The notes beneath the pieces were generated by a model. The model did no database searches and was not told where the DNA came from. It worked only from the letters and a program-made list of their open reading frames with translations. A program made the translations under genes and the position numbers. 64,000 nt of DNA, taken from contig JAEXLD010000096.1 of NCBI GenBank assembly GCA_023445445.1, forward strand, positions 1 to 64,000. Reading direction: 5' to 3'. This document shows, piece by piece, positions 18,093-30,000 of this stretch. Source of the stretch: Bacillota bacterium (GTDB lineage Bacteria; Bacillota; Clostridia; Clostridiales; Clostridiaceae). How positions within the stretch are numbered: the stretch's first letter is position 1; each line of letters starts with the position of its first letter.

Positions 18093-19028
18093 ATGAATAA
18101 TTTAGTAGAGACAAAAAATATATTTATTTTTGAAGGGATAGGAAGTAAATATAGAAGTATTATTAGAACTTTGGATAAAAGCATATTAGAACTTTTAAAT
18201 AAGTATTACAAAATTATTATAGATCAGTTAGGAGTGGATTTACAGGAATATATTTATGAGGATACTACTAATAATGCACTTTCAGACAATGATAATACGT
18301 TTTTAGAGTGGATCTTAATTTTTACTTGTGATTGCATTATTTACAAGTCATATTTAGCAAATAATATTAAACCTAAGATGCTAGTAGGATATAGTATGGG
18401 ACTAATTACAGCTATGGTATGTACTGGTTCAATATCATTTAATGACGGACTAAGAGTATTAGAAAGGATATATAAATATCCTAAAGAGAGTAAAAGAGAT
18501 AATGAAGCAATGGCTACAATAATAGGGTTAAATTATAAATCTATAGTAGAAATAATTGAAGATTTAGAGTTTGAAGAATTATTAGAAATATCTAGTGAAA
18601 ATGCTGAATATTGCATTGGGGTTTCTGGAGTAAAAAATGCTATAAATAAGATTTTGATGGTTGCAGAAGAGCAAGGGGCTTTAAAAACAATTAAACTAGA
18701 TGTGCCCTTTGCTTTTCATTCAAAGTTTGCACTAAAAGGAATAGAAACAGTAAAGGATTTAATTAATAACTTAGAAGTTGGTAAAGCCACTATTCCTATT
18801 ATGTCAGTATATACTCAAAATATAATTGTTAATGAAGAAGAATTAAGAAATGAATTGTTAACGAATTTATATAATTCAATGGAATGGAAAAAGACAATAT
18901 ATAAGTTAGGTAATATGGGAATTGATAATTTTGTTGAGGTAAGTTTAAGTGATAGTTTAAGTAAAATGTCTAGAGAGAATGCAATAAATAGTAAGTTCAT
19001 AACATTTAAAGATGTATTTAATAACTAA
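18093..19028 (+). CDS. Discrete acyltransferase, divergent malonyl-transferase type
   Basis: 311 residues with the FabD/AT fold. The nucleophile motif is GYSMG (Ser101) in place of GHSxG, the catalytic-His motif is AFHS (His209), and the N-terminal oxyanion loop reads EGIGSKY where GQGSQ is usual. Both PKS modules already have their own AT domain, so a discrete one is not needed for malonyl-CoA. In zwittermicin biosynthesis a discrete AT moves unusual malonyl units from ACP to the PKS, and that role, for hydroxymalonyl-ACP, is the best guess here. A proofreading hydrolase or an inactive remnant are alternatives, given the changed motifs. The ribosome site is AGGGAGGTAAA. Confidence 0.75.
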   Translation: MNNLVETKNIFIFEGIGSKYRSIIRTLDKSILELLNKYYKIIIDQLGVDLQEYIYEDTTNNALSDNDNTFLEWILIFTCDCIIYKSYLANNIKPKMLVGYSMGLITAMVCTGSISFNDGLRVLERIYKYPKESKRDNEAMATIIGLNYKSIVEIIEDLEFEELLEISSENAEYCIGVSGVKNAINKILMVAEEQGALKTIKLDVPFAFHSKFALKGIETVKDLINNLEVGKATIPIMSVYTQNIIVNEEELRNELLTNLYNSMEWKKTIYKLGNMGIDNFVEVSLSDSLSKMSRENAINSKFITFKDVFNN

Positions 19029-19044
19029 TTAAGGGGGGGAGTGA

Positions 19045-19740
19045 ATGAAGAAGATAAAGTTATTCTGTTTGCCGTATGCTGGTGGCTCAGCAACTATATA
19101 TCTAAAGTGGAGACAGTATTTAAATGATAATATAGAAATCTATCCAGTAGAATTACCAGGGCGAGGAGCCAGATTCAATGAAAAACCATATACCAATGTG
19201 AAAGACATGATTGAAGATATAAGTATAACTATTATGAATGAGATAAATGACTGTGAATTCATGATTTTTGGGCATAGTATGGGGGCTATTTTAGCATATG
19301 AACTTATACATAAGTTTAATATTATGGGAATTCATAAGCCTAAACACGCATTTTTTTCAGGAAGAGGGGCTCCACACTTACCAGTTTTAAAAGAAGATGC
19401 ATATTTATTACCAGAAGATGAATTCACTAAGAAAGTATTTAGTTTAGGTGGTATGCCAAGATTGTTGTTAGAGCAAAAGGAAATATTAAATATATTTATT
19501 AAAATTCTTAAGGCTGATTATGAGGCCATTGAAAAATATGAATATTCTAATAGAGACTATAAATTTGAATTTCCAATATCAGTTTTAAATGGAGTTGATG
19601 ATTTATTAACCCAAAATTGCATTTCACAATGGGATATTCATACTATGAAAGAATGTGATATTTACAATTTCAAAGGTGGACATTTTTTTATTAATGACTA
19701 TATTAAAGAGATTACTGAAATTATATTGTCAAAAATTTAA
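19045..19740 (+). CDS. Type II thioesterase
   Basis: 231 residues, alpha/beta hydrolase fold. It begins IKLFCLPYAGGSATIY, has PVELPGRGAR, the nucleophile Ser78 in FGHSMGA, an acidic NGVDD segment and the final histidine in KGGHFFI. This is the GrsT/SrfAD pattern of stand-alone thioesterases that remove stalled or mis-loaded groups from carrier domains. No thioesterase domain is fused to the end of the NRPS here, so it might also help release product, though that is speculative. The ribosome site AAGGGGGGAG precedes the ATG, 16 bases after the acyltransferase gene. Confidence 0.9.
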   Translation: MKKIKLFCLPYAGGSATIYLKWRQYLNDNIEIYPVELPGRGARFNEKPYTNVKDMIEDISITIMNEINDCEFMIFGHSMGAILAYELIHKFNIMGIHKPKHAFFSGRGAPHLPVLKEDAYLLPEDEFTKKVFSLGGMPRLLLEQKEILNIFIKILKADYEAIEKYEYSNRDYKFEFPISVLNGVDDLLTQNCISQWDIHTMKECDIYNFKGGHFFINDYIKEITEIILSKI

Positions 19741-19759
19741 TTGAGAATGAGGTATAGTG

Positions 19760-21070
19760 ATGATATTAGATAAAAATAAAGAATGTATCAATAGGCATGA
19801 ACTAGAAGAAATACAAAGTGATAGATTAAAGAAAATTGTAAAGTATGTGTATAATAATGTGAAGTTTTATAGAGAAAAGTTTGATGGAGAAGGAATAGAT
19901 ATTGATAGGATAAAAGGAATTGAAGATTTAGCTAAACTACCATTCACAAGTAAAGAAGATTTAAGAGATAATTATCCATATAAATTATTTGCAGTACCAA
20001 TGGAGAAAATAAGCAGGATTCATGCTTCCTCGGGGACTACAGGGAAGCCTGTTGTAGTTGGTTATACAAATAGTGATTTGGATTTATGGAAAGAAGTAGT
20101 AGCGAGATCATTAAGTGCTTATGGAATTACAAAAGAGGATATAATACATGTTTCTTATGGATATGGACTCTTCACAGGAGGATTAGGATTAAATAACGGT
20201 GGTGAGCAATTAGGAGCTACAATAATACCGGTTTCATCAGGAAATACTAAAAAACAAATACAGATATTAGAAGATTTTGGAAGCACAGCGATAGCTTGCA
20301 CACCATCATATGCATTGCATATTGCAGATATTATAGAAAAAGAAGATATAGATAGAAGTAAATTAAAGTTGAAGGTGGGCATATTTGGAGCAGAACCATG
20401 GACAGAGGCAATGAGAAAGCAATTGAAGGAAAAATTAAATATTAAACCCTATGATATTTATGGGTTAAGTGAAATAATCGGGCCAGGAGTATCATTTGAA
20501 TGTGAAGAATTAGACGGATTGCATATAAACGAAGATTATTTCTTACCAGAAATAATTGATCCAGTTACACTAGAAGTTTTAGAAGAGGGTAAAAGTGGGG
20601 AGTTAGTAATAACTACAATTACTAAGGAAGGAATACCATTAATAAGATATAGAACTAGAGATATAACTAAGCTAAACTACAAAAAATGTAAGTGTGGAAG
20701 AACCTTAGTACGAATGGAGAAATGTTTAGCAAGAAGTGATGACATGATTATAATTAGAGGAGTTAATATTTATCCAACTCAGGTTGAAAGTGTATTATTA
20801 GAATCTAGGAATATTGAACCACATTATTTATTAGTAGTGGATAGAGTAAATAATCTAGATACACTAGAAATATTAGTAGAAGGTAAAGAAGAATTACACA
20901 TGCATGGACAGAAAAAAATAGATGAAGTAAGTAGTTTATTAAAATCTAAGATTCAGTCTGTATTAGGAGTAAGTGTGAAATTAAATATAGTGCTACCTAA
21001 TACTTTAGAGAGAAGTTCAGGGAAGATTAAGAGGGTAATTGACAACAGGAAAATATGTAATTTGGAATGA
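19760..21070 (+). CDS. Phenylacetate-CoA ligase (PaaK) family acyl/aryl-CoA ligase
   Basis: About 436 residues, the PaaK length, shorter than NRPS A domains. It has the adenylation loop SSGTTGKPVVVGYT, YGLSEIIGPGV and the C-terminal IIIRGVNIYPTQVE segment. The family makes an acyl- or aryl-CoA thioester from a carboxylic acid and ATP. Its position directly before, and overlapping, the hybrid gene suggests it activates a starter acid, perhaps an aromatic one, for the N-terminal ACP of the PKS. The substrate is not readable. I prefer the ATG at 19760 over the GTG at 19757 by spacing from GAGG. Its stop overlaps the next frame (ATGA). Confidence 0.82.
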   Translation: MILDKNKECINRHELEEIQSDRLKKIVKYVYNNVKFYREKFDGEGIDIDRIKGIEDLAKLPFTSKEDLRDNYPYKLFAVPMEKISRIHASSGTTGKPVVVGYTNSDLDLWKEVVARSLSAYGITKEDIIHVSYGYGLFTGGLGLNNGGEQLGATIIPVSSGNTKKQIQILEDFGSTAIACTPSYALHIADIIEKEDIDRSKLKLKVGIFGAEPWTEAMRKQLKEKLNIKPYDIYGLSEIIGPGVSFECEELDGLHINEDYFLPEIIDPVTLEVLEEGKSGELVITTITKEGIPLIRYRTRDITKLNYKKCKCGRTLVRMEKCLARSDDMIIIRGVNIYPTQVESVLLESRNIEPHYLLVVDRVNNLDTLEILVEGKEELHMHGQKKIDEVSSLLKSKIQSVLGVSVKLNIVLPNTLERSSGKIKRVIDNRKICNLE

Positions 21071-21081
21071 GGTTGGTGAAA

Positions 21082-24000
21082 ATGGAAAATAATGAAGGTA
21101 GATATAAAGCAATATTAAAAAAAGCTGCAAATAAAATAGAAGAGTTAAATAATGAAATTAATTATTTAAGCAAAAAAATAAATGAAAGCAATCAAGATAT
21201 AGCAATAATAGGATACTCTTGTCGTTTTCCAGGTGGGGCAAATGACGCAGAAAGTTTTTGGAAGGTATTAGCTAATGGAGTTGATACAGTTAAAGAAATT
21301 AGCGAAGATAGATTTGACACTGCAAAATATCATAATGAAAATAAAGGTATGATTACAAAAAATGCAGCCTTGTTAGATGAAGATATAAAACTTTTTGATA
21401 ATACTCATTTTGAAATTTCAGGAATTGAGTCTACATCTATGGATCCACAACAGAGGCTATTATTAGAAGTGAGTTGGGAGGCATTAGAAAATGCTGGTTT
21501 GAATATTGAAAAATTAAAAGGAAGTAGGACAGGCGTATATGTTGCAATAAATTCGTTTGAATATGGAAAGCAAGAGTTGTTTTCAGGTGATATTTCCAAT
21601 ATAACAACATATTCAACTACAGGAACATCACATAATTGTGCTGGGGGAAAGTTAGCATATTTTTATGATTTTAAAGGGCCATCTATAGCTTGTGATACTG
21701 CATGTTCATCATCACTTGTTGCCTTAAGTATAGCAGTTGATAATTTGAAAAATAATCAGTGCGATATGGCAATTGTTGGAGGAGTAAATTTGTTATTAGA
21801 GCCTGAAAATTTTGTTGGACTATCAAAGTTTGATGCTTTATCAAAGGATGGACGGTGCAAAGCTTTTGATGACTCAGCTGATGGATTTGGACGAGGCGAA
21901 GGTTGTGGAGTTGTAATATTAAAAAGGCTTAAAGATGCCAGAACTGATGAAAATGAAATTTTGGCATTAATAAAGGGAGTAGCAGTAGGACAAGATGGAA
22001 AAACAAATGGATTTACAGCTCCAAATGGAGTATCACAACAAAATGTAATTATAGAAGCATTAAATAATGCAAAGCTTAATGTAAATGATATAGATTATAT
22101 TGAAACTCATGGCACAGGAACTTCCCTAGGTGATTTAATTGAAGTACAAGCAATATCAAAGGTATTTAAGGAAAAAGAAAAAAAGGTTCTTATTGGGACA
22201 GTTAAAGCAAATATAGCCCATTTAGAAGCAGCTGCAGGAATGGCTGGTTTAATTAAGGTATTATTGGCATTACAAAATAAACAATTACCACCAAACATTC
22301 ATTTTAATACTCCTAATAAAAATATTAATTGGGATCGTGTAAGGGTTGTGGATGAATTAATTGAGTGGGAACCCTCTAACAGAGTAAGGCGTGCGGGTAT
22401 AAGTTCTTTTGGATTTAGTGGAACTTTAGCACATGCAATAATTGAAGAAGCACCTAAAGAATATATTGATAATAATCCAGACAAACTACCACATCATATA
22501 ATTACAATTTCAGCAAAAAGTAACAATTCATTATATTCTTATCTGCAAAAGATAAGGGAATATATTTTACAAAAAGATACAGATATAGGTGATATAGCTT
22601 ATACAACAAATATTAACAGGTCTTATAATAAATATCGAATTGGAATAACAGGAAGTAATAAAGAAGAAGTTATAAAAAAAATTGATGATATATTGAAGAA
22701 TGATAAAAGTGAAAGTTACATTCTGAATAAAAATATCAAAAACAATAAAATTGCATTTTTGTTTACTGGACAAGGTTCATTATATAAAGGAATTGCAAAA
22801 AAATTATTTGAGACATCTAAAGTATTTAGAGATGCTTTAAATTTGTGCAACGAAAAGTTTAAAGAAGTATTAAATATAGACATATTAGATGGATTATATG
22901 GTGATAATGAGGATGGGTTATATAATCCTATTTATTCACAAACAACAATTTTTTCAGTTGAATATGCATTAACAAAAGTATGGGATTCATTGGGGATTAA
23001 GCCTTATGTAGTTATTGGGCATAGCATAGGTGAATATGTTGCAGCATGCTATTCTGGCCTTATAAATTTAGATGATGCAATAAAAATGGTATCTATACGC
23101 TGTAAAGTTATTATAGAATCAGCAGTATGTGGCAAAATGGTTGGTATTCTTACAAATGTTAATAATGTAAGAGATGCCATAGAAGAGAGTTGTTGTAAGA
23201 ATGTTTCAATAGCAGCGATAAATTCACCAGAAAATGTAACCATATCTGGAGAAGCAAAGGAAGTAGATGAAGTTTTAAGAATTTTACAAAACAAACATAA
23301 AGTGTTTATTAATCAACTAAATATCAATCAACCATTTCATTCTACAATGATGGTAGATTGCATGAAAAAATATGCTGAAGCTATTAAAGATATAGAGTTT
23401 TCAAAGTTAAAAATAAATATAATATCAAGTATTACTGGAAATTTAGAGAAAGAAGAATGTTTTGGAAAAGCACAATACTGGGCTAAACATTTATGCAATA
23501 CTGTTAATTTTGAAGCAGCTATAGATAACGCAAAAAAACTTGGCGTTAATATTTTCATTGAAATTGGAGGAGATGCTACATTATCTGGATTAGCAAGCCA
23601 GTGTATAAATGATGAAAGCATTAAATTTGTACCTTCATTAAGGAAAGGTGTAGAACCCTATAGGCAATTATTCAACTCTATAGTTCAATTGTATCATAAT
23701 GGAGTAGATTTTAATTGGAATTTATTTCACAAGACCTATAAAAAGTCTAAGTTAAATCTTCCAAATTACAGTTTTCAGAAGAAGAGTTTTTGGCCACATT
23801 TAAACAATAAAGATTCAATTGAAGAAAAACAGGAGGAAGGGGTTAAGATGAAAGAAATTCAGCAGAATAATGAAGATAACAAAAATATTAAAGCAAAAGT
23901 TGAATTAGATCTTAAGGAAATGATAAAGGAATTAACATGGTTAGAAGTTGAGGAAATTCATAGCGAAAATAATTTGTTTTCTTTAGGATTTGATTCATTG

Positions 24001-27000
24001 GTATTAGTTGAATTAAATAAAAAAATAAGTTCAAAATATATGCTTGAAATATCTATGAGTAAATTCTTTGTTGAATTAGATACTTTAGAAAAAATAGTTG
24101 CTTATATATTAGAAAATGTAGATGAAGATATTTTAAGAAATTTATATGAAACTAATAGTAGTTTAAAATTCGTAGATGAAGATAAGGATATACATGATAA
24201 TAGAGATAGGGTAATTAAGAGTGATTATTTAGAAACTATATCATCTAATGGATATAGTAGTGAAATTCGAGAACTTTTCAAGAGTCAAATAAAAATTATG
24301 GAAGAACAGTTGAAGATTTTAAAAAATGTTTCACATGGGAATAAAACTACGAAAGATAATGGTGTGTTGCTACAACAAAAAAATACTGAAAAAATAAACA
24401 ATGAAATAGCAAATAGAAAACCTGATTATTATGTGCCATATAAAAAGTTAGATTTTAGCATGCAAGAAAAAATAGATGACTTAAAGGGAAAATATATAAA
24501 GAATATAGAACAAAAGTACACAAGTTATTCTAAAAGTTCTAAGGAAAATACCCAAAGATACAGAAAAATGTATGCAAATAATAGAAATGTAGCTGGATTT
24601 AGACCTGTTTTTAAAGAAATGATATATCAAATTGTTGCTAATAAAGGTTATGGATCAAAAATCTATGATCTTGACAATAATGAGTTAATAGATATTACCA
24701 TGGGGTTTGGAGTAAACTTATTTGGTCATAGACCTAAATTTGTTGAAAGGGCATTAAATGAAGAAATCATTAATGGTATGCCACTAGGACCTATGGGAAG
24801 ATTAGCTGGACAAGTTGCGGAGCAAATATGTGATTTAACAGGAGTTGAAAGAGTTGCATTTTACAATTCTGGAACAGAAGCTAATATGGTAGCTGTTAGG
24901 ATTGCTAGAGCTATAACTGGGAAAAATAAGATAGTAATATTTTCAGGAGCATACCATGGAACATATGATGGATTTCTTGGCTTATCATCGAATTCTAAAA
25001 CAGGTGAAAAGATAGCAATACCAATGGCGCCTGGAATCATGGATAGTATGATAAAAGATTTGATAATATTACCATATAATGATGAGTCTTCAATAGATTA
25101 TATTTTAAAAAATTCTAATGATATTGCTGGTGTATTAGTCGAAACTGTACAAAGTAGGAGACCAGATCTGCAACCTAAAGAATTTTTAATGAATTTAAGA
25201 GGAGTAACAGAAAAGAATAATATTGCATTAATATTTGACGAAATAATTACTGGATTTAGAATTGCGGCAGGTGGTGCTCAAGAATATTTTGGAATAAAAG
25301 CAGATATAGTAACATTTGGGAAAATTGCCGGGGGAGGCATGCCAATAGGTATTGTTGCTGGAAAGTCAAATTACATGGATAGTATTGATGGGGGGATGTG
25401 GAGTTATGGAGATGATTCTGTACCACCATGTGAAGAAAAAAGAACTTTTGTAGCGGGAACCTTTTCACATCATCCATTAACTATGGCAGCAGCAAATGCA
25501 ACTTTAAAGTATATAAAAGAAAATAAAGATATTATTTATCCTAAGCTAAATGAAAAAACAAAAAAATTTGCTGAAAAAATAAATTCATATTTTATTAATG
25601 AAAATATTCCTATTGAAGTAGTGAACTTCGGATCATTATTCAGATTTGTATTAAGAGGAGATTTTGAAATATTTTTCTATGGGCTGCTAGAAAAAGGAAT
25701 ATATATATGGGAAGGAAGGAACTGTTTTTTATCAACAGAGCATTCCGATAAAGATATAGAAAAGGTGATTTCAGCAATAAAATTAACTACAGAAGAAATG
25801 AAAGAAGCAGGATACTTTGGAGAAAAGAATTTTAATGAGATGAAAGAAGCTGTTGTAAAAATAGAAAATGCATCAAACTTTGAAATGTCATTAATGCAAA
25901 AAGCAATATTTACACAAAGTATAACAAGCGAAGAAGATCCATATAATATAATTTCAATTTTTAAAATAATAGGAAAACTAAATGTTGAAAAAGCAGAAAA
26001 TATTATAAATCAAATAGTGAAAAGACATGAAACTTTGAGAACTAGACTTTATGTTGATGGCATAGATTTAAGACAAGAAGTATTGAATGATGTTAAGTTT
26101 AATATTCAGAGAATAGAAATGAATATTAAGGATAATTTGAATGATTTAATTAATGAGTCAATAACAAATTTTAATTTAGAAAAAGCACCATTGTTTAAAG
26201 TAGTGTTAATAAGTGTAAATAAAGATGAAAATTATTTAATTTTCATTTTCCATCATAGTATTGCGGATGGAATATCTATGAATATATTTACAAAAGAATT
26301 TATTATGTTATATAGAGGTGAAAGACTCTTACCTTTGAAAAAGCAATATAGAGATTTTGTGAATTGGGAAAGTAACTATGTGAAGTCTCATGAGAAAACT
26401 GAAAATGAAAAATTTTGGTTAGAGAAAATTGATGATAATGTTGAGGCTTTAGATTTACCAAGTGATTATAAATTAAATTCGGGTATAAGCTTTAAAGGTA
26501 ATACGGTTAAATTTGAAATTGAAAAATATGTTGTTGATGAATTGAAAAAAATAGCTAAAGAAAATAATTGTTCGTTATTTATGGTATTAGTTGCTGCATT
26601 TAATATATTACTAAAAAGGTTGTCGGGTAATAATGATATTGTTATAAGTACTCCTGTAACTAACAGAGGCATAGGGGAATTTGAAGATAGTATTGGAATG
26701 TTTGCTAATACAATATTATTAAGAAATACTGTAGATGATGAAAAGGTAATTTCAGAATTTTTAGATGAAGTAAAGAAAAATTGTTTAGAAGCTTATTCTA
26801 ACATGTATTATCCTTACAGTCTTTTAGTAAATAAAAGTAATAGTGGAAAAAATCATCTGAATAAAGTTATGTTTATTTATGAAAATGTGAATATGAGAAA
26901 GTTAGAAGTTGATAACTTAGAAATAATGAAATATGAGTATAAGGTAAAGGCTTCTGATTTTGACATTACTTTTGAGGTTCTAGAAGAGAATGGAAGGTTT

Positions 27001-30000
27001 AATGTAAATATAAACTATAAAATAGCACTATATAAAGAAGAAACAATTAAAAGGTGGGGTGAATATTATAGCACAATCCTAAAATTTTTAACAAAAAATA
27101 AAGATCCATTTGCAAAGATAAAGGATGTAGAAATTATAGATGATGCTGAGAAGTATAAATTATTAGTTGAATTTAATGATACTGATATAGCATATTCAAA
27201 AGATAAGACAATACCTCAACTATTTGAAGAAACAGTAGATAAAAATCCCCATGATATAGCCATGGTTTTTGAAAATGAAGAAATTACTTATGAAGAATTA
27301 AATAAGAAGTCAAATCAATTAGCAAGAGTATTAAAGGAAGACTATTTGATACAACAAGGAGATGTAATAGCACTTAATTTTGAAAGAAGCATTGAAATGG
27401 TAATTGGAATAATAGCAACCCTAAAGGCAAATGCAATATGTTTACCAATAGATAGAAGGTATCCAAGCAACAAAGTATTAGAATTAATAAATGACAGTAA
27501 AGTAAAAGTTGTGTTGAATAATAATAAAAATCTTATATACGAAGGATTTGATGGGGCAGTAGTAACTTACAATAAAGACTTAAATATAGAAAAATCAAGA
27601 GAAAATTTAACAAATAAGGTAGACTCAGATGCTAGTGCATATTTAATTTATACATCAGGTTCTACAGGAAAATCTAAAGGGGTTTTAATTTCTCATAAAG
27701 GAATTGTAAATCATTCTTTAGCAAAAATAAAGGAAGTAAATATGTGTAAGGATGATAGGTGTTGCCATAATTTAAGTTTTAATTTTGTAGCATCAATATG
27801 GCAAATATTTTCACCATTATTTTTAGGGTGTAGAGTTTATTTATATAATGAAGAAACTATAATGGACGGATATAATTTATTTAATAATGTAGAAAAGAAC
27901 CAGATTACTATAGTTGAAGTAATACCATCATTACTGAATTCCTTTTTGGAACTAGAAAAGGAACCAGAAGATATTAAAATGAAAAAATTGAAATATATTA
28001 TTTTAACAGGAGAAAAGGTATCAGCAGAATTAGTAAATAAGTTTTATAGTCGATATACTACTAAATTATTAAATGCATATGGACAAACAGAAGTTTCTGA
28101 TGACACAATACATTATCATATTCCATATGATACAAATACACAAATGGTTCCAATTGGAAAACCAAGCAATAATACTAGAGTATATATTCTTGATAAAAGT
28201 AATAAAATTGTTCCTATTGGAGTAATAGGAGAGATTTGTATATCTGGAGATGGAATTACAAAAGGTTATCTAAATAATGAAGAGTTAACTAAGAAAAAAT
28301 TTATATTAAATCCATACGAGTATAGAAATGTTTTATATAAAACCGGAGATTTGGGAAGATGGTTACCAGATGGAAACATCGAGTTTATGGGAAGGATAGA
28401 TAATCAAGTTAAAATAAGAGGATTTAGAATTGAAATGGGAGAGATAGAGAATAATCTATTAAAGGTAGATGGAATTAGAGAATGTGTAGTAATTGATAAA
28501 GGTGATGAGGTAAATAGATATTTATCCGCATATTATGTTTCTAACAAAGAATTAGAAGGCAACACTATAAAAAAGGAATTAAAAAGATTATTACCTGACT
28601 ACATGATACCATTATACTTTAATAGATTAAGTAGTATTCCTTTATTACAAAATGGGAAGGTAGATAGAAAAAAATTATTAATTTTAGAGGATAAATTTGA
28701 TAATAAAGTAGAATACGAAGAGCCCCAAAATAATATCCAAAGAAAATTAGTTAAAATATGGGGAGAGGTACTTGGAATTGAGAAAATTGGAATAAGTGAT
28801 AGTTTTTTTGATTTAGGTGGACATTCTTTAAAAGCTACTATATTAGCTAGTATGATTCAAAAAGAATTAGGGGTAAAGGTACCATTAAGAGTAATATTTG
28901 AGTATGGCAATATAAAAGGACTTAGTGAGTATATTATAAAAAGCGAAGATACCAGTTTAGAAAATATAAATATCTCGGAAGAAAAAGACTTCTATGAGGC
29001 ATCTTCTGCTCAAAAGAGAATGTATATTATACAAGAAGTTAATGAAAAGAGTATAGTATATAATATGCCAGTAAGGTTAGATATATCAGGAAATATTGAT
29101 AAGTCACAACTAAAAGAAATATTTTCAAAAATCATAAATAGGCATGAGATATTACGAACTAGATTTCATAATATTAACAATACTATTTTCCAAAAAATTT
29201 GTAGTCCAGAAGAGATTAAATTTGAAGTTGAGGAAATACAAATAGGTAATGAAGAATATTTAGATACAAAAATAAATGAGTTTATTAAACCATTTAATTT
29301 ACATGAAGCTCCATTACTAAGAGTTGGATTAATAAAACTTGAAGATAATAAAAATATTATTTTGCTGGATATGCATCATATAATTTCTGATGGAACATCT
29401 ATGTCAATACTAACAAAGGAGTTCAGTCAATTATATAATGGAAATAGATTGAAGCCATTAAGTATTCAATATAAAGATTATTCAGAGTGGCAATTAAATT
29501 ATAGAAACAGTGATGATTTTAGAAAACAAGAAGAATACTGGCTAAATGAGTTTAAAGATAATATACCACAGTTTAATATGCCTACAGATTATGAAAGACC
29601 TGAATTTAGGGATTATAAAGGAGATAATATATTTATTAATTTAGGTAAGGAACTATCATCTAAGCTTAGAACAATGATGAAGGAAACTGGAAATACAATG
29701 TATATTATATTATTAGCAAATCTGAATATTTTATTGTCAAAGTATAGTGGACAAGAAGAAGTAATAATAGGAACACCTATAGCAGGTAGAAATCATTTGG
29801 GATTAGAAAATGTTATAGGTATGTTTGTAAATACATTACCAGTTAAAAGCACTGTAAGTAGTAATTTGATTTTTAATGATTATTTAAAAATATTAAGAGA
29901 AAAATTATTAAATATTTATGAAAATCAAGATTATCAGTTTGAAGAAATGGTAGAAAAACTTGCAATAAAGAAAAGTAAAAATAGAAATCCATTGTTTGAT

